Below are positions 44,776-56,709 of a stretch of DNA of 64,000 nt, one piece after another; position 1 is the stretch's first letter, and each line of letters opens with the position of its first letter. This DNA comes from Artemia franciscana (lineage: Eukaryota > Arthropoda > Branchiopoda > Anostraca > Artemiidae): NCBI RefSeq assembly GCF_032884065.1, contig NC_088872.1, forward strand, positions 10,279,654-10,343,653, read 5' to 3'. Both the position numbers and the translations under genes were made by a program. The notes under the pieces were generated by a model, which saw only the letters and a program-made list of their open reading frames with translations, was not told the origin of the DNA and did not search any database.

Positions 44776-45710
44776 AAAGAAGCATGATACTATTAGAAAA
44801 ATAAAATTGCAACTATTTGGAAAAGTTGTTATTATTTAGAAAAGACTTGTTAATATTAAGAAAAAACTTACTAGTAATGCAAAAAACTATTTTGCTATAA
44901 AGAAAAAAAGTTACTATTATGAAAAAAAGTTATTACTATTAATAAAAGAATCGTTACTATTAAGAAAAAACTTGCTACTGTTATGAAAATAACTTGCTAA
45001 TGTTATAAACAACTTTTTAGTATTATGAAGAAAATGTTACTATTAAGAGAAAAACTTGTTATTATTAAGAAAAATACTTATTACTATTATGAAAAAAAAT
45101 TATTAGCATTAATACCAACAAACTTGTTGCTATTACGAAAAATTTGTTTTTATGAAGAACAACATATTATTATTAGTCGTTACAGTTAGAAAAAAAATGT
45201 TAGCATTGAGAAAAACATGTTACTATTAAGGCGAAAAACTTGTTCCTAATAAGAAAAATGATTTTATCAAGAACAAAATGTTATTGTTACTGGTCACTAC
45301 TAGTAAAAAATTGTTACCATTAAAAAAACTTGATTATTATAAAAAAACTTGTTGCTATTAAGAAAAATTTTATTCCTAAGAGAAAGATGATACTATTAAG
45401 AAAATAATCTTGCAACTTTTCAGAAAAAGTTATTAGTATTAAGAAAAGACTTGTTACTATCAAGAAAAAACTTATTAGTATTATGGAAAAGTTTGTTGCT
45501 ATTAAGAAAAATATAACTATTATGAAATAAGTTATTAGTACTAATAAAAAATTGTTACTATTAAGACAAAACTTGCTACTATTACGAAAAAAATTTGCTA
45601 CTGTTATAGAAAACTTTAAAATATTAAGAAAAACATATTATGTGACAAACTTGTTACAACTAAAAAAAACAACTTATTACTATTAAGAAAAAACACTTAT
45701 TAGTATTAAA
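44776..45710. repeat. AT-rich minisatellite, ~20-bp unit, block 1
   Basis: Irregular iteration of ttactattaagaaaaaactt and variants for about 930 bp. No coding content; open frames of Leu/Lys/Ile arise from the repeat. It directly follows the tail of one GAGCTC repeat and precedes the head of the next. Confidence 0.9.
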
Positions 45711-47305
45711 AACAAGAGCTAACAGCTCATATGGCAGTTGTGACGAGGTCGGAAGAGCCAAGAGCTCATATGGTATGAGCTCTAGCTAAATTCTAGAAAT
45801 CAAAAGATTGATTTAAAAGGAAAATGACAGGCTTAATGCCGGTTGGGATTTAAAATAAGAGCTCTGAGTCTCGAGGTCCTTCTAAATATCAAAATTCATT
45901 TAGATGCGATCACCCACTTGTAAGTTAAAACTACCTTCAATTTTTCTAGTTTTTCCTCTCCCTTCAGCCCCCCAGATGGTCGAATCGGGGGAAAACGACT
46001 TTATCAATTCAATTTGTGCAGCTCCCTGACACGCCTACCAATTTTCATCGTCCTAGCACGTCCAAAAGCACCAAACTCGCATAAGCACTGAACCCCCCTA
46101 ACTCCCCCAAAGAGAGCAGATCCAGTCCGGTTACGTAAATCACGTATCTAAGACATTTGCTTATTCTACCCACCAAGTTTCATCCCGATCTCTCCACTCT
46201 AAGCGTTTTCCAAGATTTCCGGTTTCCCTTTCCAACTCCCCCAATGTCAACAGATCTGGTCGGGATTTGAAATAAGAGCTCTGAGACATGTTTTCCTTCT
46301 AAACGTCAAATTTCATTAAGATCCGGTCACAAGTTTTTTAGTTTAAAATGCCTCAATTTTTCTAATTTTTCAAAATTAACAACTCCCAGCTCGCCCAAAG
46401 AGAACGGGTCCGTTTCAATTATGTCAATCACGTATCTATAACTTGTGCTTATTCTTCCCATTAAATTTCATCGCGATCCCTCCACTTTAAGCGTTTTCCA
46501 AGATTTCCGGTTTCCAAGATTTCTATTTTCCCCCCTCCAACCTTCTATGTCCCCCGATCCGATTCAAATTGAAAATGGAGCATCTCAAGACATAAAATTC
46601 TTCTATATATCAAGTTTCATTTAGATCCGATCACCCATTCGTAAGATACTTTGATCTTCACGTTTTCCAAGAATACCGGTTTCCCCCCTCCACCTCCCCC
46701 AGTGCCACCGGATGTGGTCGGCATTTAAAATGAGTTCTAAAGCACAAGCTCCTTCTAAATATAAAATTTCATAAAGATCTGATCATTTTTCAAATTTTCC
46801 CGAATTACATCCCCCCCCCAACTCAGCCAAAGAGAGCGGATCCGATCCGGTTATGTCAGTCACATATCTTGTACTTTTGCTTATTCTTCCCACCAAGTTT
46901 CATCCTGATCTCTCCGCTTTAAGCGTTTTCCAAGATTTCCGGTCCCCCCCCCCCCAATGACACTGAATCCAGTCGAGATTTAAAATACTCCTTCGTAAGT
47001 TCTGATTTTTTAAATCAACCCCCCCCCCAAATTCCCACAAGAAGAGCAGATCCGTTCTCGTTATGTCAATCACGTATCTAGGACTTCTGTTTATTTTCCC
47101 CACCAAGTTTCATCCCGATCCCTCCACTCTAAGCGTTTTCCAAGATTTTAGGTTTCCCCCCAACAACTCCTTCCAATGTCACCGTATCCGGCCAGGATTT
47201 AAAATATGAGATCTGAGACACGATATCTTTCCACCCTTCAAATTTCATTAAAATCCTAACACCCATTCGTAATTTAAAGATACTTAATTTTTTTATTTTT
47301 TCCGA
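45711..47305 (+). repeat. GAGCTC interspersed repeat, 3'-truncated copy
   Basis: Starts with the family head (aacaagagctaacagctcat) and the 23-base palindrome at 45761-45783, with subunit landmarks near 45848, 46263, 46567, 46727, 46976 and 47195. It stops at ttttttccgaattttccg and lacks the tail. Minisatellite lies on both sides. C-runs at 46813-46821, 46945-46955 and 47018-47027 mark successive subunits. Confidence 0.85.
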
Positions 47306-48660
47306 ATTTTCCGAAGAAAAGACTTGTTACTATTAAGAAAAAACAATTATTTGTTTTATTACGTTTTATTATTCGTATTATTACGAAAACTATGTTGCTA
47401 TTAAGAAAAATTTTTACTATTATGAAAAAAGTTGTTAGTTTTAACAAAAAAAAATGTTAAAAATTAAGAAAAAACTAGCTAATATTATGAAAAAAACTTG
47501 CTATTGTTATAAAAAACTTTTTTGTATTATGAAAACATGTTACTACTAAAAGAAAAACTTGCTACTATTAAGAAAAAACTTACTACTATTATGAAAAAAA
47601 ACTTCTCAGCATTAATAAAAGAACTTACTGCTATTAAGAAAAATACTTTTATGAAGAACAATATGTTATCATTACTCGTTACTATTAGAAAAAAATTGTT
47701 AGTGTTAAGAAAAACAGCTTACTATTAAGAAACAAACACAATTTTGTTTTTTTCTATTGAAAAAACGTATTAGTATTAATACAAAAAGAACAAGTTGCTA
47801 TTAAGAAAAATGATTTTGCCCAGAACAAAATTCAAAAATGATTTTGTCAAAATACGAGCATTATTACTCGTTACTACTAGAAAAAATTTGTTAGTATTAA
47901 GAAAAACATGTTACTATTCAGAGACAAACTTATTACTATCAAGAAAAAAACTTTTTCCTATTATGAACTAAAAACTTATTAGTATTAATTAAAAAAAAAC
48001 TTGTATGTATTAAGAAAATGCTTTTTCAAGAACAAAATGCTATTATTGCTCCTTACTATTAGAAAAAATTTGTTAGCATTATGAAAAACTTGTTACTGTT
48101 AAGAAAAAACTTTTACTATTATATAAAAACCTTGCTGTTGTTATAAATAACCTGTTACCATTAAAAAAAGGTTTTACTACTATCAAAAAAATTGTTGCTA
48201 TTAAGAGAAACCTTGTTACTATTACGAAAAACTTTATTACTAAGAAGAAATATGATACTATTAAGAAAATGAACATGCTACAATTCAGAAAAAGTATTAA
48301 GAAAAGAGTTTTTACTATTAAGAAAAAAAAATTAGTATTGCGAAAAACTGTGTTGCTATTAAGAAAAATTTTACTATGAAGAAGAAACGTATTTCAATTA
48401 ACAGACAACTTGTTAGTATTAAATAGAAATTATTAGTAATATTAAAAGAGAAACTTTGTAGTATTCAGAAAAAAACTTGTTACTATTTGGAAAAAACCTG
48501 TTAGTATCAATAAAACCCGTTAATATCAAGAAAAATTTTGTTAATATAAAAAAAAATTGTTAAGTCTTAGGAAAAACTTACTATTATTGAAAAACTTTAG
48601 TATTATCAAAACAATTTATTAATAAAAAATTCTTACTATTAAGAAAAAAACCTATTACAG
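47306..48660. repeat. AT-rich minisatellite, ~20-bp unit, block 2
   Basis: Same unit as block 1 (gaaaaacttgttactattaa and variants) for about 1.35 kb, up to the 5' end of the RTE element. Frequent aagaac.aaatgttattatta sub-patterns also occur in block 1, suggesting that a longer period is superimposed. Confidence 0.9.
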
Positions 48661-48797
48661 TGGCAATTTTACAGTAAACTCCGCCTGTAATCATACAGCC
48701 AGTCCCAAGCCTGGATAAAGGAGGAGGGTTTGGCGGCAGACTAGCAGCCTGCCCCTAAAAAAAGATTTGCCATAGAACCGTCTAATTGAGAGCCAAC

Positions 48798-49883
48798 ATG
48801 ATACCGACTATGCAACCTGCCGACGACTATGGACCGCCCCCGGACTCCTTGACGACGAATTCGGACCGCCCCCGGACACGATTTTTGAAAACGAATTGCG
48901 AAATTAAACTTGGTTTTTGGAACGTAAGGACCATGGTTCAACTTTCTAAAACTGAACAGGTTGTGAATGAGATGGACAATTATGGCCTTGACATCCTAGC
49001 TCTGTCGGAAGTCCGTTGGACTGGTGCAGGTAGTCAAACCCTCAAGAAGGGATCCACAATCCTGCACAGTGGCACAGAAAAAAAGAAAGAAGCAGGCGTC
49101 GCCATAATGCTGTCGAAATCTGCGTCCAGAGCCCTAACGAAATGGACGCCTATAAATGAGAGGATCATCGTGGCACGGTTCACAGGTCGCCAAGCTAAGT
49201 TAACAGTAGTCGCATGTTACGCACCAACTAATGAGGCAGACGATACCACAAAAGATAACTTCTACAACACCCTACAAGCTGTCGCCAAGGATATCCCCAG
49301 CCACGATCTCGTCTGCTTTGTTGGTGACTTCAACGCCAAGGTGGGGAGCGACAAGTCCTATTGTCCTGAGGTTCTTGGGAGCCAAGGCCTCGGCGAAATA
49401 AATGAGAATGGGATACTGTTAGTTGACTTCGCACTAACAAATGATCTTATCATCGGAGGAACCCAGTTTCAGCATAAAACTATCCACAAATACTCATGGA
49501 ACTCGCCTGATGGTCGAACCCACAACCAGATTGACCATATCTTGATCAACAAAAAGTGGAAGTCAAGCCTTCAAGATGTAAGAGCCCACAGAGGAGCCGA
49601 CGTCGCCTCAGACCACGCCTTGATGATTGCAAAGCTGTCCCTCAAACTGAAAGCCACAAAAAAATCCCAAACCAAAGAGAAACCTGCCTACGACTCTGAA
49701 AAGCTCTCAAACGCAGCAGTTCGTCATAGGTTCAACATACAGCTTACAAACAGGTTTGAGAGCTTGGCCCTAGATTTGGATAGAGAAGCCACTGTGGAGA
49801 CAACCTGGGCCACCCTAAAAGAAGCCTACAACCAGACAGCAATAGAAACAATTGGGCACAAAAAAAGACCCAAAGACGAGTAG
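48798..49883 (+). pseudogene. RTE-like ORF, endonuclease part (ends at nonsense codon)
   Basis: Apurinic-type endonuclease domain that nicks target DNA for target-primed reverse transcription (family knowledge). Visible motifs are L-G-F-W-N-V-R-T (metal/substrate Asn), S-E-V-R-W-T-G (catalytic Glu), F-V-G-D-F-N-A-K-V-G (Asp/Asn), I-D-H-I-L-I-N and A-S-D-H-A-L-M (terminal Asp-His). All key residues look present. The first ATG after the upstream stop region is 48798. It stops at TAG (49881-49883) in the linker, where the same frame goes on as L-S-D-K-T-W. Databases often label such proteins craniofacial development protein 2-like. Confidence 0.85.
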
Positions 49884-51575
49884 TTATCCGATAAGACATG
49901 GACCCTTATCGAAGAGCGTCGGAAACTAAAACAACGTCTTCTAAATGAAGGAGATAACAGCGACACAGTCTTGAGTAACCAGCTGTATCGATACCAAGAC
50001 AAGCTGGTGAAAAAGAGCGCAAGGGGAGATAAACGGAACTTTCTAGAACAAAAGGCAGCTATGGCAGAAGAAGCGGCCAAGCGCGGCGATTCCAGAGCCG
50101 TCTATAAAATCACCAATGAAATCATCGGGAAACGTCGCAACCTAAATGGACCAGTAAAAGACGGAAACGGGAAGACAGTCACAGCCCCCGATGAAATCTC
50201 TGAAGTTTGGGCCCAACACTTCGAGAAAGTTCTCAACCGACCTAGTCCTCCGAACACAGCAGATATCCCCACAACCCCTTTCCTGGAACTTCAAATCAAT
50301 ACGGAAGAACCGTCAACCGAAGAACTGGTACAAGCCGCTCGCAAACTGAAGAACGGCAGGGCACCAGGAAGCGACAAGATATCAGCAGAAATGATTAAAG
50401 CCTCTTTAGGCGCTTGCATAACTGTGTGGATCACATTCTTTGCATGTATATGGAAATCAGAGAAAGTCCCCGAAGAATGGAGAAAAAGCACACTCATCAA
50501 GCTTTTTAAGAAAGGAGATGCAGCAAAATGCGATAACTGGAGGGGCATCAGTCTCCTTTCTATCCCGGGGAAACTATTCTCACAGATAATCCTTCGTCGC
50601 ATCCAGACAGCCTTAGATAAGCACTTGCGAGACGAGCAACATGGCTTCCGCCCATCCCGCTCCTGCTCCGACCTTATATATGTCCTACGCATGATGATCG
50701 AGGAATGCAATGAATGGAGGCAAAAGATGTACCTTGTCTTTGTGGATTTCGAAAAAGCCTTCGATTCAATACACCGAGATTCGCTGTGGAATATCCTCCG
50801 ATATTACGGCATTCCAGAAAAACTTGTATCCTTGATCATTGCCCTATATGAAAACACCGAGTGCTGCGTTCGGACCCACGAAGGAAATACAAGGTATTTC
50901 CATATCATGTCCGGTGTCAAACAGGGGTGTGTCCTCTCCCCCTTGCTTTTTATCCTTGTAATCGATTATGTGCTCCGAGACTGCACGGGGTTTGGTATCC
51001 AAATCTGCGACAACAAACGACTAGCAGATCTTGATTTCGCCGACGACATCACCCTGATGGAAGCAAACAAGGAAAGGCTCCAGGATCTTCTCGAAGTAAT
51101 CCGAGAGAAAGCGAGTCTATTGGGACTAAAGATCAACTCGGACAAAACAAAAAGCATGGCAACGAGCGACTCACCACTGGGCTTAAAGTGCGGGGACAAT
51201 ACAGTAGAGCAGGTAGTGGATTTTAGATACCTTGGAAGTACAGTCGAACGAACTGGATCCAGCGAAAAGGAGGTGCAGTCTAGGATTGGACAAGCCAGTG
51301 GAGCTTTTAATCGACTAAAGCCAGTGTGGCGATCGAAAAAGTACTCCCTGAAACTGAAAATGAGGCTGTTCAACAGTAACGTCATCTCCGCCCTCCTTTA
51401 TAGCTGTGAATGTTGGAAACTAAACCAACACCAAGAAAAGAGGATTCTTGCCTTCGAGAACAACTGTCTTCGCAGAATACTGAACATTAACTGGAGAGAC
51501 CACACAACCAACCAGACTGTTCGGTCTATCTCGCGCCAGCCCCTGGTAACAGATGTCATACGCCAACGAAGATGA
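49884..51575 (+). pseudogene. RTE-like ORF, reverse transcriptase part
   Basis: Same frame as the endonuclease part. RT motifs in order: W-R-K-S-T-L-I-K-L-F-K-K-G-D, N-W-R-G-I-S-L-L-S, E-Q-H-G-F-R-P-S-R-S-C, F-V-D-F-E-K-A-F-D-S (motif A, catalytic Asp), S-G-V-K-Q-G-C-V-L-S-P (motif B) and D-F-A-D-D-I-T-L-M (motif C, 51033-51059). The catalytic aspartates are intact. The thumb/C-terminal region has F-R-Y-L-G-S and N-N-C-L-R-R-I-L. It ends V-I-R-Q-R-R then TGA (51573-51575) where the family has Trp. Confidence 0.88.
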
Positions 51576-51836
51576 CGCTAACTGGGGCATGTTATCCGTA
51601 TGGCGGGAGATAGACTCCCCAGAACTGTACTGGAGTGGCAACCAGAGGGAACCCGAAGAAGAGGGAAGCCGAAGAATACACTTCGTCGTACGTACCAGCG
51701 GGACCTAAAACACATCAATGCGATAGTCCAACCCCAGTGGGAAGACGTCTGGGCAGCAGCACATATGAGGGACGACTGGCGGCTCTTTTTGGATGCCCTG
51801 GGTGCCTCTGGCGGCACAGGAGGAACTAAGGTCTAA
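51576..51836 (+). pseudogene. RTE-like ORF, C-terminal tail
   Basis: Continues in the same frame after two close nonsense codons: R, stop, L-G-H-V-I-R-M-A-G-D, then R-R-R-G-K-P-K-N-T and D-V-W-A-A-A-H-M-R-D-D-W-R. This is the usual end of this LINE group (a L-G-H-V block and an R-R-G-R-P block). The normal stop is TAA at 51834-51836. Confidence 0.8.
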
Positions 51837-51889
51837 GGTAAGGTAATTGAAAAATTAACGGCTAGTGGAAATAATATTAAACTGCTCGT

Positions 51890-52740
<851 letters not shown>

Positions 52741-52862
52741 CAATTTCTTCAAAACTTCCTTTGGTTTTTTAAAAAAGCGCTAGTGCCATTGGATCATGGA
52801 CAAATTCCCCACATAAAAATTTGAAATGTTTGGACTTCTACTAGAATGGAATTCCACTCTAA

Positions 52863-53165
52863 AATTTATCCTTTGATAAATCCTATAGGACCCTATACGA
52901 ATTGACAATGCAATCCCTCGATAGAGATCCACAACTATTTGAAAATAGAATAACCGAAGAAATGTTTACAAAAACCCATGATATCATTGTATTGGATTTG
53001 TGTGGTATTCAAGATATTACTATGGTCCGAACACACAGAGTACATTTAGAGTGTACCTTTGCCAAACCATTGGAGGAGAGAATAGCATTAATCTCCCTAA
53101 ATCAATTTGAAATCTATTGGAAAATTACCCCAAATGGCAGTGTTCTACTAGCCTCGGCACCATGA
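52863..53165 (+). other. Unrecognised open frame, ~100 codons
   Basis: Open from after TAA (52860-52862) to TGA (53163-53165); the first ATG is at 52908. It reads M-Q-S-L-D-R-D-P-Q-L-F-E-N-R-I-T and later V-H-L-E-C-T-F-A-K-P-L-E-E-R-I. Composition is more protein-like than chance AT-rich frames, but no family is recognised and no promoter or partner exon was found. It may be a fragment of a mobile element or an exon. Confidence 0.3.
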
Positions 53166-53304
53166 ACACAAATCAAATAATCAATGTATTCAGTTTAGAT
53201 CCCTACATGTCCAAATAAAAATCCTATTGCATATCCTCGGATTTCTTCGACCATATTCAAAGTGTTAGCAATAACCTTATCAGTGCTAACAGTAGCCGAT
53301 CAGC

Positions 53305-53336
53305 TTTAAAGATGGAGCATTATCTCCATCTTTAAA
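53305..53336. other. Perfect 13-bp stem-loop
   Basis: tttaaagatggag, loop cattat, ctccatctttaaa. No T-run follows directly and no neighbouring gene explains it. Confidence 0.6.
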
Positions 53337-53339
53337 TCT

Positions 53340-54860
53340 TCGAAAAATCAAATAATATTGAATTTTTCGATCCTCTTTGCCTACCGTATGCTATTTACAC
53401 GCCTCCCATTAAAAACTTTCTTCAGGAAAGTGGAAACTCTATTATTAAAAATCGGATACGAGTACAAAATTAATCAACCAAAAGCTGTGGTTTTCATGCA
53501 TTATTAAATTTTATTCTTCGATGTCGTGGATATATTTACAATGAATTTCTCAGCACTTATGGTGACAATCCTTGATTGAAAGACATTCTACTTGAAAATA
53601 CTCTTTTATATCTGTATAACATAAATTTTAGTGCCCTAAGAGTAAAACGCTTTAAAAATGTATGTGAATTTGTTTATTAATAAAACGTCTATGTACAAAA
53701 GTCTGTTTCCTTTAGATTTCTTCTTCCACATATAGGTAACAATCGTTAATCATAAGTAGCGGCAGCTCGTCAGGATTCAACTTGTTTCATCTTGCCATGC
53801 AAAGTCAGGGTCACACTTTATACAATATAATGTAACTTCATTTTTATTTTATCTCTTCGTGAAGTTAATAATACTATTTTGATTCATGTTATAAAATTCA
53901 CGTGTTTCAAATTGCTTATTTAAATCAATTTCACACACGAAATTTAGAAGAATCACTTTGTGTAACAACCAAATAAAAATCATTAGGTTGATAATCATAT
54001 CAACCGGTACCTTCACAGCGATGTCAAGAAAACCAGACTCTCTTACTATTCCAGCAATTGAAGCGTAAACTTGGTTCTTCCTCCCAAAACAATTTAAAAA
54101 CACGACGATGCCAGTCTCTTAAAAATAAACTGAAATCACGTTTAAGGTTTTTTGCAGCCTAGTATACCTCTAGTATGAGTCACAAACATTTTCAGGACAG
54201 GAATTAGAATCTTTAATTTACACTACGTATCCTCTAGCCAATTTACATGGATTGCATAATATAGCCTTTTCATTAAAGTCATCAACAATAGTACAGTTCT
54301 CTCGGGATGACCAGGTGCTCAATGTATACAAACATAATAAACACGTGTAAAAACAATTCTATGTTGACTGTTTCGCTTCCAAAAAGAAAACGGCTCACAA
54401 TAAAATGAATGTCTTCTAGGAGAAGGAAGGATCGAGTGCCGTCACAAAACATATTTGGACAGGATTTTTTTAAATATCGACTTATTTCTTGTTGTCTTGC
54501 AAAATGGCCGTCTAAAACGAATACCTAGGAAGTGGTTAAAAGGAAAACCACAATATCATTTTGTTTTGCTTGAATTAATAAGTCAATAAATTGAGTAAAT
54601 ATATCTGGACCACGACACATAAGTCTTGGACAATAACTCCAAAGACAGAAACTCATTTTTTATTATAAGGTCAATCATTCTCTTAGTAAGGATTCTCTTC
54701 TGCACTGATAATCTTTGAAAATTATCATCTATAATTAACTGTCAGTAGAATCCGTATGATTTTTTGCTTCTCAAATCCAGTCATTTTTAATCTTGACAAT
54801 CTCACTACCGACTAGACTAACAAGGATGCTCTCTCGATAGTAACAAACTTACTCCTTTTT
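53340..54860. other. No gene recognised
   Basis: AT-rich spacer. The 84-codon - strand frame at 53849-54103 shows no domain and no convincing splice sites. Confidence 0.45.
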
Positions 54861-54862
54861 AT

Positions 54863-55181
54863 TCACTGATTCAGACCGTTTCCTTCAATATATTTTACTA
54901 ATGCATTTAATCCGTCTTGTAAACTTTGTATATGCATTATATTCACTTCTGCTACAAAGCATAACTGTTCTTCCGACTTGAAGTTACTTAATGGTATTAC
55001 ATATCGTGCGAACATATCCCATTCTAGAGCTAGCCGGCAACCCCTTGTAACTTCTACAACTACGTTAGGCACTCTGGGTTTCCTTTCACCATTGCTAGCG
55101 GCTTCAATGTCCAATAGAGTAAACGCATCCATTACTAAAGAATAATATCCTTGATGTTGACAAACTGGACTCTTTTGAATA
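54863..55181 (-). CDS. Possible terminal exon of an unrecognised gene
   Basis: - strand, open from acceptor ttgcttcag (exon start 55181) to the stop at 54863-54865, about 106 codons: I-Q-K-S-P-V-C-Q-H-Q-G-Y-Y-S-L, then M-D-A-F-T-L-L-D-I-E-A-A, V-V-V-E-V-T-R-G-C-R-L-A-L-E-W-D-M-F and S-L-Q-D-G-L-N-A-L-V-K-Y-I. Composition is balanced and looks coding, with GC slightly higher than its flanks. I do not recognise a family. It could be a host exon (within the intron span of the zinc-finger locus, same strand) or a mobile-element remnant. An internal ATG at 55132 is an alternative start. Confidence 0.4.
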
Positions 55182-56089
55182 CTGAAGCAAATCTACTAGC
55201 TCACGCATCGCTGACCTTCAAAACCAGTTTTTACCAGATTACAAAAGGTCCACCGGAACCAAAACCAGCCACGTAGGATTGCGTCATCTTCAAATGTAAA
55301 TATTGGACCATGATAATTTTTTAACCGAGACTTCTCTGCTTGACTAGTGGACTCTAACATTTCCTTTTACGTAACATACACCTGCATCTCTTAGAAAACA
55401 TTCCCCATTACGTAAGATACAGGTGTACTATACCGTTACACATGCGCTATAGTATTGCGTAAAATCCAGGTGTGCGCATTAGCGTCCCGAGGGGCTAGAA
55501 GCTTTAAAGTAGACCCTCCAATGCTGTTGCTGCTTTAGGGTAAGAGGGCCGAGAGAAGTGAGAGACATTATAGTCAAGGCTATGCAGGGTCCTAGGCAGG
55601 TGTAGTATTCTGTTGTCTACAGGTGACAGACAACAGGCAAGAAAAGGTTGTTGAATAACATTCTTCCAAGAACTAGGTGGAATTCTGAGTAAAGATAAGC
55701 GTAGGTCACTCTTAAACCTACATAAAACTTCAAGCCAAAATTAGATTTTTAGAACTTTCTTTTTCTTTGAGAAGGAGGATTCTTTTAACCAGTGACTTAG
55801 CGATAAAAACATTAACTGAATTTGGCAAAGAAAGCTTTATGACTTGGAAAAACATTGAAATTTTATGATGAAGTACGAGTTGATTAAACTGTCACATTTA
55901 ACAGAACGTTGATATCAGTTAACCGGTTAGCTGCACGATACTTGATTTAAAATGAGGTTTTACTACGTGAGATGTAATTAATATTGAATGAGATGAATTT
56001 GGTTTGAATAGAACTTGATTAAGCTAAATGAGGCCTGAGTTGAGGATGGTGATGTTACATGGTTATCTTTGATATCAAACCTTGGTTTT
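55182..56089. other. Spacer; minor hairpin only
   Basis: No gene recognised. A nine-base stem, ctgttgtct with agacaacag, lies near 55610-55636. Confidence 0.4.
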
Positions 56090-56241
56090 TTTAAAAGTTG
56101 AATTCAATTAATGACAGTCAATGTCATGTTCGAACTTAGTACACATGCCTCATGAAAATATCGAAGAGCTATCTTCCTGCTTAGGCAATAAAAAGTGATT
56201 AAAAACATATTTGGTTTCAACTGAGAATGTGTATTTAATCT
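56090..56241 (-). pseudogene. Decayed copy of the acidic linker exon
   Basis: - strand after acceptor-like aaatttttcag: (G)AG-I-K-Y-T-F-S-V-E-T, L-L-P-K-Q-E-D-S-S-S, a TGA stop, then C-T-K-F-E-H-D. It aligns with the linker exon at 58400-58570 (T-F-P-I-E-N; L-S-P-K-Q-E-D-D-S-L; Y-T-E-F-E-P-D). The intron side also matches (gaacccacacaag versus gaacccagacaag). The internal stop and lack of a clear donor show it is dead. Probably a local duplicate. Confidence 0.65.
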
Positions 56242-56603
56242 CTGAAAAATTCCTAGCAGATTCACGGTCAGAACCCAGACAAGGAATTACATTAGCTGTT
56301 CTTTTGAAACTACAAAACAGAAAAGTGACAATTTCATATGATCAGAAACACTTTCAAAGACCTACTTTCAAAGAAAAGACTAATGCCGTTTTCACTTTAC
56401 AGAAAGACCATTACAACAAATACTAACAAATGATGTTAATACGAACTTGTTTCTCAATTAATCCTCATGCCGGGGTGGCTTTGAGTGTAGTAAGCCTTCT
56501 CAACCTGGGGCGAACAACAGCAAGGGCCCATGCAACAGACATAAAAGTCCGGCTTGGTCTAAGAATTTCCCGAGATTGTCATTTCACCAGAAGTTAAGCT
56601 TTG

Positions 56604-56675
56604 TGACAGTGTAGTGGATAAAACCGCGCTTAGAAACTACCAGGACGGAGGTTCAATACCGCCTGTTGCAAGGAA
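56604..56675 (+). other. tRNA pseudogene or SINE head
   Basis: gacagtgtagtggataaa resembles an A-box and ggaggttcaataccgcc a B-box/T-arm (ggttcaatacc) with one mismatched stem pair. Spacing is tRNA-like, but acceptor and anticodon stems do not pair well. It lies immediately upstream of a LINE fragment. Confidence 0.4.
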
Positions 56676-56709
56676 AATTTTTATTTTGTTCCGATTTTGT
56701 AAGTTTTTT

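Larger units (their letters stand above)
48665..51855 (+). mobile_element. Nearly intact RTE-like non-LTR retrotransposon
   Basis: A 5' leader of about 130 bp (GC-richer than the minisatellite before it) is followed by one long frame for endonuclease plus reverse transcriptase from the ATG at 48798 to TAA at 51834-51836. The 3' end is short, with ctaaggtctaaggtaaggta, a small aaggt iteration as is common at RTE 3' ends. No frameshift is seen over about 3 kb; only three nonsense codons (49881, 51573, 51579) break it. Codon use and GC content differ sharply from the flanks. It is among the youngest elements in the window. Confidence 0.88.

Noticed and set aside
43703-47106. Gly/Arg-rich - strand frames resembling each other
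   Set aside because: They fall exactly on the GAGCTC repeat subunits; the C-runs give the Gly stretches.
47522-48276. Leu/Lys/Ile-rich frames that look like membrane or coiled-coil peptides
   Set aside because: Produced by the AT-rich minisatellite; no start context or conservation.
49826-51817. - strand frames of 70-139 codons within the RTE-like element
   Set aside because: Antisense to the endonuclease/reverse transcriptase frame, whose motifs are complete on the + strand.
56604-56675. Functional tRNA gene
   Set aside because: A- and B-box-like elements are present but the stems do not pair well; a pseudogene or SINE head is more likely.
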